NCBI GenBank assembly: GCA_012519615.1
Contig: JAAYPW010000081.1
Span: forward strand, 1-45,872
From: Fusobacteriota bacterium
GTDB lineage: Bacteria; Fusobacteriota; Fusobacteriia; Fusobacteriales; JAAYPW01
DNA length: 45,872 bases
Direction of reading: 5' to 3'
Shown here: piece by piece, positions 11,688 through 20,642 of the stretch
Layout of the letters: each line of letters opens with the position of its first letter
Position numbering within the stretch: position 1 is the stretch's first letter
The notes under the pieces: model-generated
Told to the model about the DNA's origin: nothing
The model's input: the letters and a program-made list of their open reading frames with translations, nothing else
Database searches by the model: none
Made by a program: the position numbers and the translations under genes

Positions 11688-12110
11688 ATGGATGTAACAG
11701 AAATAAAAAAATTGATGCAAATACTTAATGATACAGACGTTACTGAGATTACTCTAGAATCAGAAGGGACGAAAGTTTTATTAAAAAAAGATATGCTAAA
11801 AGCATCATTACCTAAAATCGTTGAAGAAACTTCTATTTCTGAAGATGTAGAGGAAACGGTGATTAGTCAAACAGGTACATTAATTTCAATGAGTGTTGGT
11901 AAATTTTATTATAAAAAAAATACAAATACACCAATAATTAAATTGGGTGATAAAATAGAAAAAGGACAAATTATAGGTTATATTGAATCTATTGGTATTA
12001 AAACGGATGTTATAAGTGATAAAGCCGGTATTGTAAAAGAAATTTATCTTGAAAATGGTGGTAATGCTGAATTTGGGCAAAACTTAGTATTATTAGAGGT
12101 AAATAATTAA
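11688..12110 (+). CDS. AccB/BCCP-like protein without the biotinylation lysine
   Basis: AccB-like N-terminus MDVTEIKKLMQILNDTDVTEITLES; C-terminal domain LISMSVGKFY...IIGYIESIGIKTDVISDKAGIVKEI aligned to the canonical EAMKMMNxI region; directly upstream of accC. Confidence 0.85.
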   Translation: MDVTEIKKLMQILNDTDVTEITLESEGTKVLLKKDMLKASLPKIVEETSISEDVEETVISQTGTLISMSVGKFYYKKNTNTPIIKLGDKIEKGQIIGYIESIGIKTDVISDKAGIVKEIYLENGGNAEFGQNLVLLEVNN

Positions 12111-12135
12111 TTTTATATTATTAAAAATAGAAAAA

Positions 12136-12185
12136 GGGAGGGAGTTATTATAAGAATATAATTATTCTTAGGTAACGTTTAATAG
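12136..12185 (+). promoter_or_regulatory. Hairpin-bridged translation initiation region of accC
   Basis: GGGAGGGAG (12136-12144), then TAAGAATA (12151-12158) / loop TAAT / TATTCTTA (12163-12170), outer GTTA (12144-12147)/TAAC (12173-12176), then 9 nt to ATG 12186. An in-frame TAG immediately precedes the ATG. Confidence 0.65.
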
Positions 12186-13529
12186 ATGTTTGAAAAAATA
12201 TTAATAGCAAATAGAGGTGAAATTGCTGTTAGGATTATAAGAGCGGCTAGAGAATTAGGAGTTAAAACAGTAGCAGTATATTCAGAAGTAGATAAAGATT
12301 CACTACATGTAAGATTAGCAGATGAATCTGTATGTATAGGTTCGTCAATGAGTTCAGAAAGCTATTTAAAAATACCGAATATAATTGCAGCAGCTGAAAT
12401 GACAAATGCTGATGCTATACATCCAGGATATGGATTTTTAGCAGAAAATGCTGAGTTTGCAAAAATATGTGAAACATATAATATTGTATTCATCGGACCA
12501 TCTGCTGAGTGTATCACAAAAATGGGTGATAAAGCAACTGCAAGAGAAACAGCAATGGCAAATAACGTACCTGTAACTCCTGGCTCGAAAGCTATAATTC
12601 ATACAATTGAGGAAGCAAAAAAAATTGTAAACGAAGAGATTAAATTCCCTGTTATGATAAAAGCAACTGCAGGTGGCGGTGGAAAAGGGATGAGAATTGC
12701 TAAAAATGAGAAAGAGTTAGAAACAAATTTCGTAGCAGCAAGAAATGAGGCTAAAGCTGCATTTGGAAATCCAGATGTATATATAGAAAAATATATTGAA
12801 CAACCGAAACACATTGAGATACAGATTATAGGAGATAAACATGGAAATGTTGTACATTTAGGTGAAAGAGATTGTTCTATCCAAAGAAGACACCAAAAAC
12901 TTGTAGAGGAATCACCTTCATTAATATTAACAGATGATATTAGAACAAAAATGGGTGAAGCTGCTGTAAGACTTGCAAAAGCAATTAATTATGATAGTGC
13001 TGGTACATTGGAATTCTTAGTTGATAAAAATAAAAATTTCTATTTTATGGAGATGAATACAAGAATACAAGTAGAACATACTGTTACAGAGATGATAACG
13101 GGTGTAGACTTAATAAAAGAGCAAATTATAGCTGCAAGTGGAGAAAAACTTACAGTAACACAAGATGATGTGAATTTAAATGGATTTGTAATTGAATGTA
13201 GAATAAATGCAGAGGATCCAGATAATAATTTCATGCCTAGTGCTGGTAAAATAGAAAATTATATTGCACCTGGTGGAATAGGTGTAAGAATAGATAGTCA
13301 CTCTTATTCAGGATATGAGATTCCACCTTATTATGACTCTATGATCGCTAAATTAATAGTACATGGTAAAACTAGAGAAGAAGTTGTATCGAGAATGAAA
13401 AGAGCATTAAGAGAGTATATAATTGAAGGTGTTAAAACAACAATACCTTTCCATCTTAGAGTTTTAGATAATGAAAAATATGTTAAAGGTGAATATTCAA
13501 CAGACTTTATAGAAAAAGAATTTAGTTAA
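12186..13529 (+). CDS. accC: Acetyl-CoA carboxylase, biotin carboxylase subunit
   Basis: [58 protein letters not shown]. Confidence 0.96.
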   Translation: MFEKILIANRGEIAVRIIRAARELGVKTVAVYSEVDKDSLHVRLADESVCIGSSMSSESYLKIPNIIAAAEMTNADAIHPGYGFLAENAEFAKICETYNIVFIGPSAECITKMGDKATARETAMANNVPVTPGSKAIIHTIEEAKKIVNEEIKFPVMIKATAGGGGKGMRIAKNEKELETNFVAARNEAKAAFGNPDVYIEKYIEQPKHIEIQIIGDKHGNVVHLGERDCSIQRRHQKLVEESPSLILTDDIRTKMGEAAVRLAKAINYDSAGTLEFLVDKNKNFYFMEMNTRIQVEHTVTEMITGVDLIKEQIIAASGEKLTVTQDDVNLNGFVIECRINAEDPDNNFMPSAGKIENYIAPGGIGVRIDSHSYSGYEIPPYYDSMIAKLIVHGKTREEVVSRMKRALREYIIEGVKTTIPFHLRVLDNEKYVKGEYSTDFIEKEFS

Positions 13530-13586
13530 TAATTTATTATAATAAAATTTCATGGCAAGAAAAACAAATAAGGGGAGGGGTTTTAA

Positions 13587-13946
13587 ATGGCAGATTTAGG
13601 TAATATTAAAATTTCGAATGAAGTAGTAGCAATAATTTCTGGGATTTCTTCTACAGAAATTGAAGGTGTCTACGCAATGAGTGGAGGAATTACAGAAGGC
13701 ATTTCAACAATTCTTGGGAAGAAAAATTTTTCTAAAGGGGTAAAAGTTGAAACAAATGAAAATGAAACAAAAATTGATGTGAATTTAATTGTAGATTATG
13801 GTGTAAAAATTCCTGAAATTGCTGCGAAAGTGCAACAAAATATAATGTCTGCAGTTACTAATATGACAGGATTAGAAGTAGCGGAAATTAATGTATATGT
13901 ACAAGGGATTAATATTCCTAAAGAGGAAACAAAGGAAGAAGAATAA
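13587..13946 (+). CDS. Asp23/Gls24 family envelope stress protein
   Basis: GNIKISNEVVAIISGISSTEIEGVYAMSGG...VDYGVKIPEIAAKVQQNIMSAVTNMTGLEVAEINVYVQGI. Confidence 0.92.
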   Translation: MADLGNIKISNEVVAIISGISSTEIEGVYAMSGGITEGISTILGKKNFSKGVKVETNENETKIDVNLIVDYGVKIPEIAAKVQQNIMSAVTNMTGLEVAEINVYVQGINIPKEETKEEE

Positions 13947-13956
13947 ATTTTAATAT

Positions 13957-13980
13957 AGGGGTGTATATATATTCACCCCT
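13957..13980 (+). promoter_or_regulatory. Intercistronic hairpin between asp23 and the amaP-like gene
   Basis: AGGGGTG (13957-13963) / CACCCCT (13974-13980); no T-run follows, so not a clear terminator. Confidence 0.5.
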
Positions 13981-14004
13981 AAATTTTATGGAAGGTGAAA
14001 TAAT

Positions 14005-14601
14005 ATGATAATATGGGGTTTACTATTTTTTATTTATTGGCTAGGAATACTAATGATGTCATCAACGGTATTGTATATAGCGATATTTCCAGAAAAAATT
14101 GATATATATTCTAACTACTTAGAATATACTAATTTTAATATTATTAAAATTATAATTATATCAATTGCATTATTTTATATCATAATGAGTATTTCTAAAG
14201 TTTTTTTTGTTTTTAGTAGAGATGACAAAAATGTAAAAATAAGCAACAAGTATGGTGATATAAATATCTCTTTTTCAGCAATAGATAATTTAATAAAAGC
14301 ATTAATTATTAATATTGATTTTATAAAAAGTGCAACTGTTAGAACATATATTAAAAAAAATAATATAAATGTTAAAATTGATTTAAATGTAGATGCTGTC
14401 AGAAGTTTAAGTGAGCAACTAAAAGATTTACAAGATTTAATTAAAAAAGAGATTAAACATAAAACAAGCATTGAAATACAAAATCTAGATATAAAAGTTA
14501 AAAAACTAAACCATGATTCGAAATATGTTTATGAAGAAAAATACGTTGAAGAAGAAAATAACGAAAAAAACATTGAAAATGATTTTTCTGAGGTGAAATA
14601 A
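14005..14601 (+). CDS. AmaP-like (alkaline shock response membrane anchor) protein
   Basis: Two N-terminal TM helices, then GDINISFSAIDNLIKALIINIDFIKSATVRTYIKKNNINVKIDLNVDA; between asp23 and a DUF2273 gene. Confidence 0.75.
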   Translation: MIIWGLLFFIYWLGILMMSSTVLYIAIFPEKIDIYSNYLEYTNFNIIKIIIISIALFYIIMSISKVFFVFSRDDKNVKISNKYGDINISFSAIDNLIKALIINIDFIKSATVRTYIKKNNINVKIDLNVDAVRSLSEQLKDLQDLIKKEIKHKTSIEIQNLDIKVKKLNHDSKYVYEEKYVEEENNEKNIENDFSEVK

Positions 14602-14602
14602 A

Positions 14603-14833
14603 ATGAATGATTTTGAAAAGATAATTGAGTTTATGCAGATTAACTTTAGAAGGATAATAGGTGCTATATTTGGATTTATATTTGGAATCTTGTGGATTAA
14701 ATTTGGATTTTTAAATACAATTGGTATTTTATTATGTACAATAATATTTTCAATAATATTTAATTTAATACCAAAAAATGTTAGTATTAAAAAATTAATA
14801 ATAAAATTTTTGAATAATGGAGAGGATTTTTAA
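14603..14833 (+). CDS. DUF2273-like small membrane protein
   Basis: 76 aa with paired TM helices (IIGAIFGFIFGILWIKFGFLNTIGILLCTIIF); position in the asp23-amaP operon. Confidence 0.7.
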   Translation: MNDFEKIIEFMQINFRRIIGAIFGFIFGILWIKFGFLNTIGILLCTIIFSIIFNLIPKNVSIKKLIIKFLNNGEDF

Positions 14834-14834
14834 C

Positions 14835-15245
14835 GTGAGTATGAGACAAGCAAGGGAACATCTTTTCAAAATATTATTTGAATCAGATTCAAATAGTGTT
14901 TTACCTATAAATATAATTTATGATTATATAAACAGGGATGAGAATATTATAAAAAAAGAATATATGGATTTTATAGTAAAATACAGCGAAGAGATATCAG
15001 CGAATATAGATGAAATTGATAAGACTATTGATATAAATATGAGAGGCTGGGATATAAATAGAATTGGAGTTGTAGATAGAGTTTTACTTAGAATATCAAC
15101 TTATGAGATTTTATATGATATTATACCACAAAATATATCGATTAATGAAGTTGTTGAACTAGCTAAAATATACGGTGAAGAAAAAAGTTATGAGTTTATA
15201 AATGGTGTATTGGCAAATATAATCAAATTTAAAAAGAGTAACTAA
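14835..15245 (+). CDS. nusB: Transcription antitermination factor NusB
   Basis: MRQAREHLFKILFESD...WDINRIGVVDRVLLRISTYEILY...ISINEVVELAKIYGEEKSYEFINGVLANI. GTG 14835 follows GGAGAGG at good spacing; the ORF-track ATG at 14817 contains that SD. Confidence 0.9.
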   Translation: MSMRQAREHLFKILFESDSNSVLPINIIYDYINRDENIIKKEYMDFIVKYSEEISANIDEIDKTIDINMRGWDINRIGVVDRVLLRISTYEILYDIIPQNISINEVVELAKIYGEEKSYEFINGVLANIIKFKKSN

Positions 15246-15275
15246 TTTTTCTAATATAAGGGAGTGCTATTTAGT

Positions 15276-17201
15276 ATGAAAGCTAAAAAAATCGGAATAA
15301 TTATGGAAAAGAATAAAATTAGGGATAAAATATTAATTAACTTTCAGAGAAATGGTTATAAAATTTATGTAATTCCAGAAGATGAAGAGATTATAAGTAC
15401 AATAAAAAAAATGAATCTAAGTCTTATTATTATTAGCAAATCAGAACAAAAAGAAATTTTAGAATATTTATCATTAATAAAAGGTGATGAGGAATTAGAA
15501 GAGATCCCTGTATTAATTACACTGGATAAAAATATGGAGAATTCTGATATTGTAAAAATTCTAAAAAACGGTGCAACTGATATTGTATACGTTAAAGATG
15601 AAAACATAATACCGATACTAAATATGGTTAACAAATTTTGGGATAATAAACCTTCTAAATTTGAGATGGAAACTAGGGAAATTGAAGAGATATATATTAT
15701 AAAAATTACTGGAAATATAGATTTAAGCTCAAATTTTAAATTACAAAATAAGGTATCGGAGCTACTTAAAGAGGGAGTTAAAAACTTTATAATCAATATG
15801 GAAGAGATTGATTATATAGAATCTGTCGGGATTAGTACAATGGTCCAAATAAAAAAAAATATCGAACAAAAACTGGGAGAAATTAAATTTGTAATTAAAT
15901 CAAGTCAGATAAAAAAATTAATTTCAATGGTAAAATTAGATAAATATTTTGAAATACATAATGATGTTCACGATATTATTGAAATACCAGGAAGTTTAAG
16001 AAAAATAAAAGTGGTTATTATTGATGATGGAAAGTTCATGAGAAAATTAATTTCAGATACACTAAAAATAGAAGGGTTTGAAACAATTGAATTTGAAAGC
16101 GCTTTAGTTGCACTAGATGAAATTCAAAATATTTCTCCAGATCTTATTTTAGTTGATTATGAGATGCCTGATATGAATGGACTAGATTTTATTAAAAAAT
16201 TTAATCCGCAATTAAAAGGAATTCCTACAGTAATGCTTACAACTGAAAGAAATATTGATATTGCTTTAAAAGCAATAAGATTAGGTGCAGCAGACTTTTT
16301 AAATAAACCATTTGATAGATATGAATTAATCGAGATTTTAAAAAAAATAGACCGTGGAAATAAATTAAAGCAGGAAAATGAAAGACTATTTTTTAAATTA
16401 AAAAGAAGAGAAAAAGAATTAGAAAGAAAAAATAGAGAGTTATCTAAATTGTATGAAGCTTTAGAAGACGAATTAGAGATGGCATCAGAAATTCAGAAAA
16501 ATTTACTTCCTATTAAATTTCCAGAGATACCAGGATACAATTTTGCAGTAAAATATCAACCATCACAAGATATTGGTGGAGATTTTTATGATATTGTATC
16601 TATGAGTAACGGTTATTATGGAATAGCTTTTGCAGATGTATCTGGTCACGGAATACCAGCTGCACTTCTTTCCACAATGTTTAAGGTATATCTTATGACC
16701 TATTCTGAAGATATAATTTCACCTGCAGAAACTATGGAATTACTTAATGATGTTGTTGTAAAAACTTTTCCAGAGGGAAAATTTATAAGTTTATTTTATT
16801 TAGTTATAAAATTAGATGACAATAAAGTAATGTATTGTAAAGCAGCACAAGAGCCAGGTATTCTAATAAAAAAAGATGGAACTATTGAGGAACTTATTAC
16901 TAAAGGACAAGTGCTAGGATTATTCTCGGAAGAAGACTTTCCTGGAATGATTGAGTTTGAAGAGAAAGAACTTGTTTTAGATCCTGGAGATAAAATTTTC
17001 TTATATACAGATGGAATTATTGAGGCGCAAAATAAAGACGAAATATTTTATGGAATTGAAAGATTAAAGGAATTATTAGCAATAAATCATTCTAAAAAAG
17101 GACAGGAATTATTAGATATAGTATATGGTGACTTAATGGATTATTTGGAAGGATTACCGGTAATTGATGATTTAACAATGTTTGTTATTGAAAAAGAGTA
17201 A
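15276..17201 (+). CDS. Pseudo-receiver / STAS / receiver / PP2C-type (RsbU/SpoIIE-like) phosphatase
   Basis: STAS NFIINMEEIDYIESVGISTMVQIKK; receiver VVIIDDGKFMRK...LILVDYEMPDMNG...FLNKPFDRYE; PP2C YQPSQDIGGDFYDIV, FADVSGHGIPAALLSTM, LYTDGIIEAQN, DDLTMFVIE. ATG 15276 has SD GGGAG; the track start at 15264 is the GTG within the SD. Confidence 0.88.
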   Translation: MKAKKIGIIMEKNKIRDKILINFQRNGYKIYVIPEDEEIISTIKKMNLSLIIISKSEQKEILEYLSLIKGDEELEEIPVLITLDKNMENSDIVKILKNGATDIVYVKDENIIPILNMVNKFWDNKPSKFEMETREIEEIYIIKITGNIDLSSNFKLQNKVSELLKEGVKNFIINMEEIDYIESVGISTMVQIKKNIEQKLGEIKFVIKSSQIKKLISMVKLDKYFEIHNDVHDIIEIPGSLRKIKVVIIDDGKFMRKLISDTLKIEGFETIEFESALVALDEIQNISPDLILVDYEMPDMNGLDFIKKFNPQLKGIPTVMLTTERNIDIALKAIRLGAADFLNKPFDRYELIEILKKIDRGNKLKQENERLFFKLKRREKELERKNRELSKLYEALEDELEMASEIQKNLLPIKFPEIPGYNFAVKYQPSQDIGGDFYDIVSMSNGYYGIAFADVSGHGIPAALLSTMFKVYLMTYSEDIISPAETMELLNDVVVKTFPEGKFISLFYLVIKLDDNKVMYCKAAQEPGILIKKDGTIEELITKGQVLGLFSEEDFPGMIEFEEKELVLDPGDKIFLYTDGIIEAQNKDEIFYGIERLKELLAINHSKKGQELLDIVYGDLMDYLEGLPVIDDLTMFVIEKE

Positions 17202-17213
17202 TTAGGAGTAAAA

Positions 17214-18170
17214 ATGGATAAATATATATTACAGGATATAACAAAAGATGACGCCATAGATTTATTCTCTTTAAAAGGATCAAAATTAATGGATTTATAT
17301 AGTGTTGCAAATAAAGTTCGTGAAAAATATTGTGGAAATGAGCTATATACATGTACTATTAGCAATGCTAAATGCGGTATTTGTGAAGAAAATTGTAAAT
17401 TTTGTGCACAATCATCTCATTATAATACGAAAATAGAGGCTTATGGATTAAAAACAGTTGAAGAGTTAACAAAAGAGCTTGATATAGCAGTAGAAATTGG
17501 TTCTGAAAATTTTGGTATTGTAACAAGTGGTAGTACAATTAATATAAATAGTATTGAATTTGAAAAACTAAAAGAATTTTATAAAGAGAACAATAAAAAA
17601 AATATAAAATCATGTGCTTCAATAGGGTATTTAACTTATGAAGCAGCAATCTCTTTAAAAGAAAGTGGATTAACTAGATATCATAATAATCTTCAAACAT
17701 CAGTTGAAAGCTATAGAGATATTGTAGCGACAACACATAGCATTAACGATAGGATAAATTCTATAAAAAATGCTAAAAAAGCTGGTTTAAAAGTATGTAG
17801 TGGCGGTATAATTGGGATGGGAGAGACAGATAGAGATCTTGTGAGTATGGCATTTACACTAAAAGAATTAGATGTTGACTGTATACCGATTAATATATTA
17901 AATCCTATAAAGGGAACTCCTTTTGAAAATTATAATATAGAATCTATTGAACGAATTTTAAAAATGATTGCAATATATAGATTAATCTTAAAAGATAAAA
18001 ATATAAAAATAACAGCAGGTCGTGAAAGTATACTTAAGGATTTTATGGGGATGGCATTTATGTGTGGAGCAAATTCACTAATGATAGGTGGGTATTTAAC
18101 TATTAAAGGTAGAAGTATTGAGGAAGATAAAAAATTAGTAAACGATATAAAAAAAATGTGGGGAATTTAA
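17214..18170 (+). CDS. bioB: Biotin synthase
   Basis: Radical-SAM CGICEENCKFCAQSSHY; YHNNLQTS; CSGGIIGMGET; ITAGRES. Confidence 0.95.
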   Translation: MDKYILQDITKDDAIDLFSLKGSKLMDLYSVANKVREKYCGNELYTCTISNAKCGICEENCKFCAQSSHYNTKIEAYGLKTVEELTKELDIAVEIGSENFGIVTSGSTININSIEFEKLKEFYKENNKKNIKSCASIGYLTYEAAISLKESGLTRYHNNLQTSVESYRDIVATTHSINDRINSIKNAKKAGLKVCSGGIIGMGETDRDLVSMAFTLKELDVDCIPINILNPIKGTPFENYNIESIERILKMIAIYRLILKDKNIKITAGRESILKDFMGMAFMCGANSLMIGGYLTIKGRSIEEDKKLVNDIKKMWGI

Positions 18171-18171
18171 A

Positions 18172-19308
18172 TTGAATTTTTTTAATGATAAGATAAAAAA
18201 AGTTGAAAAAGAAAACAGGTTAAGAGAATTAAAAAAAATTGATAAAATTATTGGGAAAAAAATATATATAGACGGTAAACAGTATGTAGACTTCTCTTCA
18301 AATAATTATCTAGGGCTACGAGATGACAAAAGAGTTATAGAAGTAGCTCATTTTGCTATAGATAAATATGGATTAGGAAGCGGGGCCTCTAGAATTGTAT
18401 CAGGTGATGCTGATATATTTTATGAATTCGAAAAAAATATTGCAAAATTTCATAATAAAGAGTCTGCATTAATATTTAATAGTGGCTATGATGCAAATGT
18501 TGGGATTATATCAGCTATAATGACTAAAGAAGATATAATTTTTACCGATAAATATAATCATGCAAGTATATATGATGGAATGTTTTTAAGTAATGCGAAA
18601 ATAATAAGATATAGCCATAATAATATAACCGATTTAGAAGAAAAACTTATAAAATATAGAGATTCTTATAAAAAGGCTATGGTTGTAACAGATAGTGTAT
18701 TTAGTATGGATGGAGATAAAGGAAATCTAAAAGAGATAGAAAAACTTAAAATAAAATATGATTTTATATTTATGGTAGATGAAGCGCACGGAATTGGAAT
18801 ATTTGGTGAGAATGGTAATGGCATTGTAAATGAACAGCAAATAAAATCGGCGGATATAATTATGGGTACTTTAGGTAAAGCTTTTGGTCTAACTGGTGCT
18901 TATGTTGCATCATCACAAAGTATTATACGTTATCTAATTAATTATAGTAGGAGTTTTATTTTCTCAACAATGCTACCTCCAGCTATAATAGCTTCTGCTA
19001 ATAAAACATTAGAATTAATACAAAATGAAAAATTTAGAAGAGAAAAAATAATCGAATTATCAAATTATTTAAGACAAGAATTGAAATATAAGGGTTATAA
19101 TACTTTAGAATCAAATACCCAAATTGTACCAGTAATTTTTAATAGTGATATAGATGCAATTAAAATAAGTAAAAAACTATATGAGAATAATTTATATGTA
19201 CCAGCAATAAGATATCCTGCTGTACCTGCAAACAAACCTAGACTTAGAATCTCAATTAATTTTAATATAACTAAAGAAGATATTGATAAAATTATAATAA
19301 ATTTATAA
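18172..19308 (+). CDS. bioF: 8-amino-7-oxononanoate synthase / KAPA synthase family
   Basis: DFSSNNYLGLRDDKRV, GSGASRIVSGD, VVTDSVFSMDGDKGNL, VDEAHGIGIFG, GTLGKAFGLTGAYV; TTG start; downstream of bioB. Confidence 0.9.
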   Translation: MNFFNDKIKKVEKENRLRELKKIDKIIGKKIYIDGKQYVDFSSNNYLGLRDDKRVIEVAHFAIDKYGLGSGASRIVSGDADIFYEFEKNIAKFHNKESALIFNSGYDANVGIISAIMTKEDIIFTDKYNHASIYDGMFLSNAKIIRYSHNNITDLEEKLIKYRDSYKKAMVVTDSVFSMDGDKGNLKEIEKLKIKYDFIFMVDEAHGIGIFGENGNGIVNEQQIKSADIIMGTLGKAFGLTGAYVASSQSIIRYLINYSRSFIFSTMLPPAIIASANKTLELIQNEKFRREKIIELSNYLRQELKYKGYNTLESNTQIVPVIFNSDIDAIKISKKLYENNLYVPAIRYPAVPANKPRLRISINFNITKEDIDKIIINL

Positions 19309-19363
19309 AAAGGAAAAATTAATTTATAGAGTATATAATTTATATAAGGTGGTTATATAAAAA

Positions 19364-19375
19364 ATGATTTAATAG
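19364..19375 (+). other. Minimal ORF ATG-ATT-TAA-TAG with its own SD
   Basis: AAGGTGG (19346-19352) lies 11 nt before ATG 19364; tandem TAA TAG, then AGGTG is the SD of the next gene. Confidence 0.35.
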
Positions 19376-19384
19376 GTGATGTAT

Positions 19385-19597
19385 ATGAATTTGAGAGTGT
19401 GGAATAATTTACAGTGTGAAATTTTCAAAGATGAAGGTGTGCTTGATATATTAGAAATTTATCAAGTGGGCTCTTTGATTGCTCATCTTAGATGTTTAGG
19501 TGACAAAGAGAGAATAATTGTAGAAGCAAAAGAAATTATACAACAATACCGAAATCAGTGTAAGGAGTGCTCCAATATGGAAGAGGAGGCATTTTAA
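19385..19597 (+). CDS. Small conserved-looking protein with C-terminal CKECSNMEEE; function unknown
   Basis: MNLRVWNNLQCEIFKDEGVLDILEIYQVGSLIAHLRCLG...; SD AGGTG. The start could also be 19376 or 19379. Confidence 0.7.
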   Translation: MNLRVWNNLQCEIFKDEGVLDILEIYQVGSLIAHLRCLGDKERIIVEAKEIIQQYRNQCKECSNMEEEAF

Positions 19598-19683
19598 ATT
19601 TGAATTTTAGAAATCTATTATCATTATATTAATATAGTGGCAATAGATTTTTTAATATAAAATATAACAATAGGAGGGGAAAA

Positions 19684-20058
19684 TTGATAAAAAAAATTAA
19701 TACAATAAAAGCACCAAAAGCAATTGGACCTTATTCACAAGCAGTGATACATAATAATATTATTTATTGTTCTGGACAAATTGCAATATCACCTTTAACA
19801 AATGAGATCGTTAAAGAAGATATTATAATTCAGACCGAACAAATTTTAAATAATCTAAAAGAGATCTTAATAGAGGCAGGTTCAGATTTAGATAATGTTT
19901 TAAAAATAACAATATACTTAAAAAGTATAGATAATTTTTCAATAGTTAATGAGGTATACGGAAAATATATTACAAAAAAACCTGCAAGATCTGTTGTGGA
20001 AGTTTCGAATTTACCAAAAAATACATTAATTCTAATCGATTGTATTGCTTTTAAATAA
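19684..20058 (+). CDS. ridA: RidA family reactive intermediate/imine deaminase
   Basis: APKAIGPYSQAVIHNNIIYCSGQIAISP...QTEQILNNLKEILIEAGSDLDNVLKITIYL...PARSVVEVSNLPK; TTG start with SD AGGAGGGG. Confidence 0.93.
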   Translation: MIKKINTIKAPKAIGPYSQAVIHNNIIYCSGQIAISPLTNEIVKEDIIIQTEQILNNLKEILIEAGSDLDNVLKITIYLKSIDNFSIVNEVYGKYITKKPARSVVEVSNLPKNTLILIDCIAFK

Positions 20059-20080
20059 ATTTATATAAAAATATAATAGA

Positions 20081-20123
20081 GGAGGGAGTTATTAATATAA
20101 GAATTTATTAATAGCTAAAAAAA
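20081..20123 (+). promoter_or_regulatory. Hairpin-bridged translation initiation region of the GGDEF gene
   Basis: GGAGGG (20081-20086), 11-bp stem AGTTATTAATA (20087-20097) / TTATTAATAGCT-side arm (20106-20116) with one G-U pair and an 8-nt loop, then AAAAAAA and ATG 20124. An in-frame TAG lies upstream. Confidence 0.65.
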
Positions 20124-20642
20124 ATGAGAGATGATGATAGTATATTAAATAATTTTAATAAGAATATTAATATTATTGGTGCTTTAATATTACTATTTTT
20201 ATTCATATATATGATTAATGGATTTTTTTATCATGTAAGAGAATATAAAAAAAATAAAGTTGAAAATTATTATAATTTAAAAAATATTAAAATGGAAAAA
20301 TCAATGTTTTATAATAATTTAAAATTTTATATTGCATTATCAGAGAAAACAATTAAAGATGAAAAACTAAAAAAATTAATTAGTAATCTTAATAATGAAA
20401 ATATAAAAGATATTGAAAATATTTTATATGGTGTACAAAAAATCTTATCATGTGAGAATATTTATATAATGGATAAAAATGGTGAAGTAATAATAAGTGT
20501 AGATAAGAATTTTTATAATAATAATTACTCGTTTCGTCCGTATTTTCAAAATGGATTAAAAGGAGAGGTAACTGTATACCCTGCTCTAGGAATTACAACA
20601 AATGAACGAGGTATATATAGGTATGCCTTTTTATATCGATAA
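20124..20642 (+). CDS. N-terminal fragment (TM + Cache domain) of a frameshifted Cache-PAS-GGDEF protein
   Basis: Cache motif NNYSFRPYFQNGLKGEVTVYPALGITTNERGIY; the domain continues in the +1 frame as IGMPFYIDNEI. Confidence 0.8.
   Translation: MRDDDSILNNFNKNINIIGALILLFLFIYMINGFFYHVREYKKNKVENYYNLKNIKMEKSMFYNNLKFYIALSEKTIKDEKLKKLISNLNNENIKDIENILYGVQKILSCENIYIMDKNGEVIISVDKNFYNNNYSFRPYFQNGLKGEVTVYPALGITTNERGIYRYAFLYR

Noticed and set aside
15365-15796. 143-aa minus-strand ORF
   Set aside because: Antisense shadow ORF inside the STAS-REC-PP2C gene.
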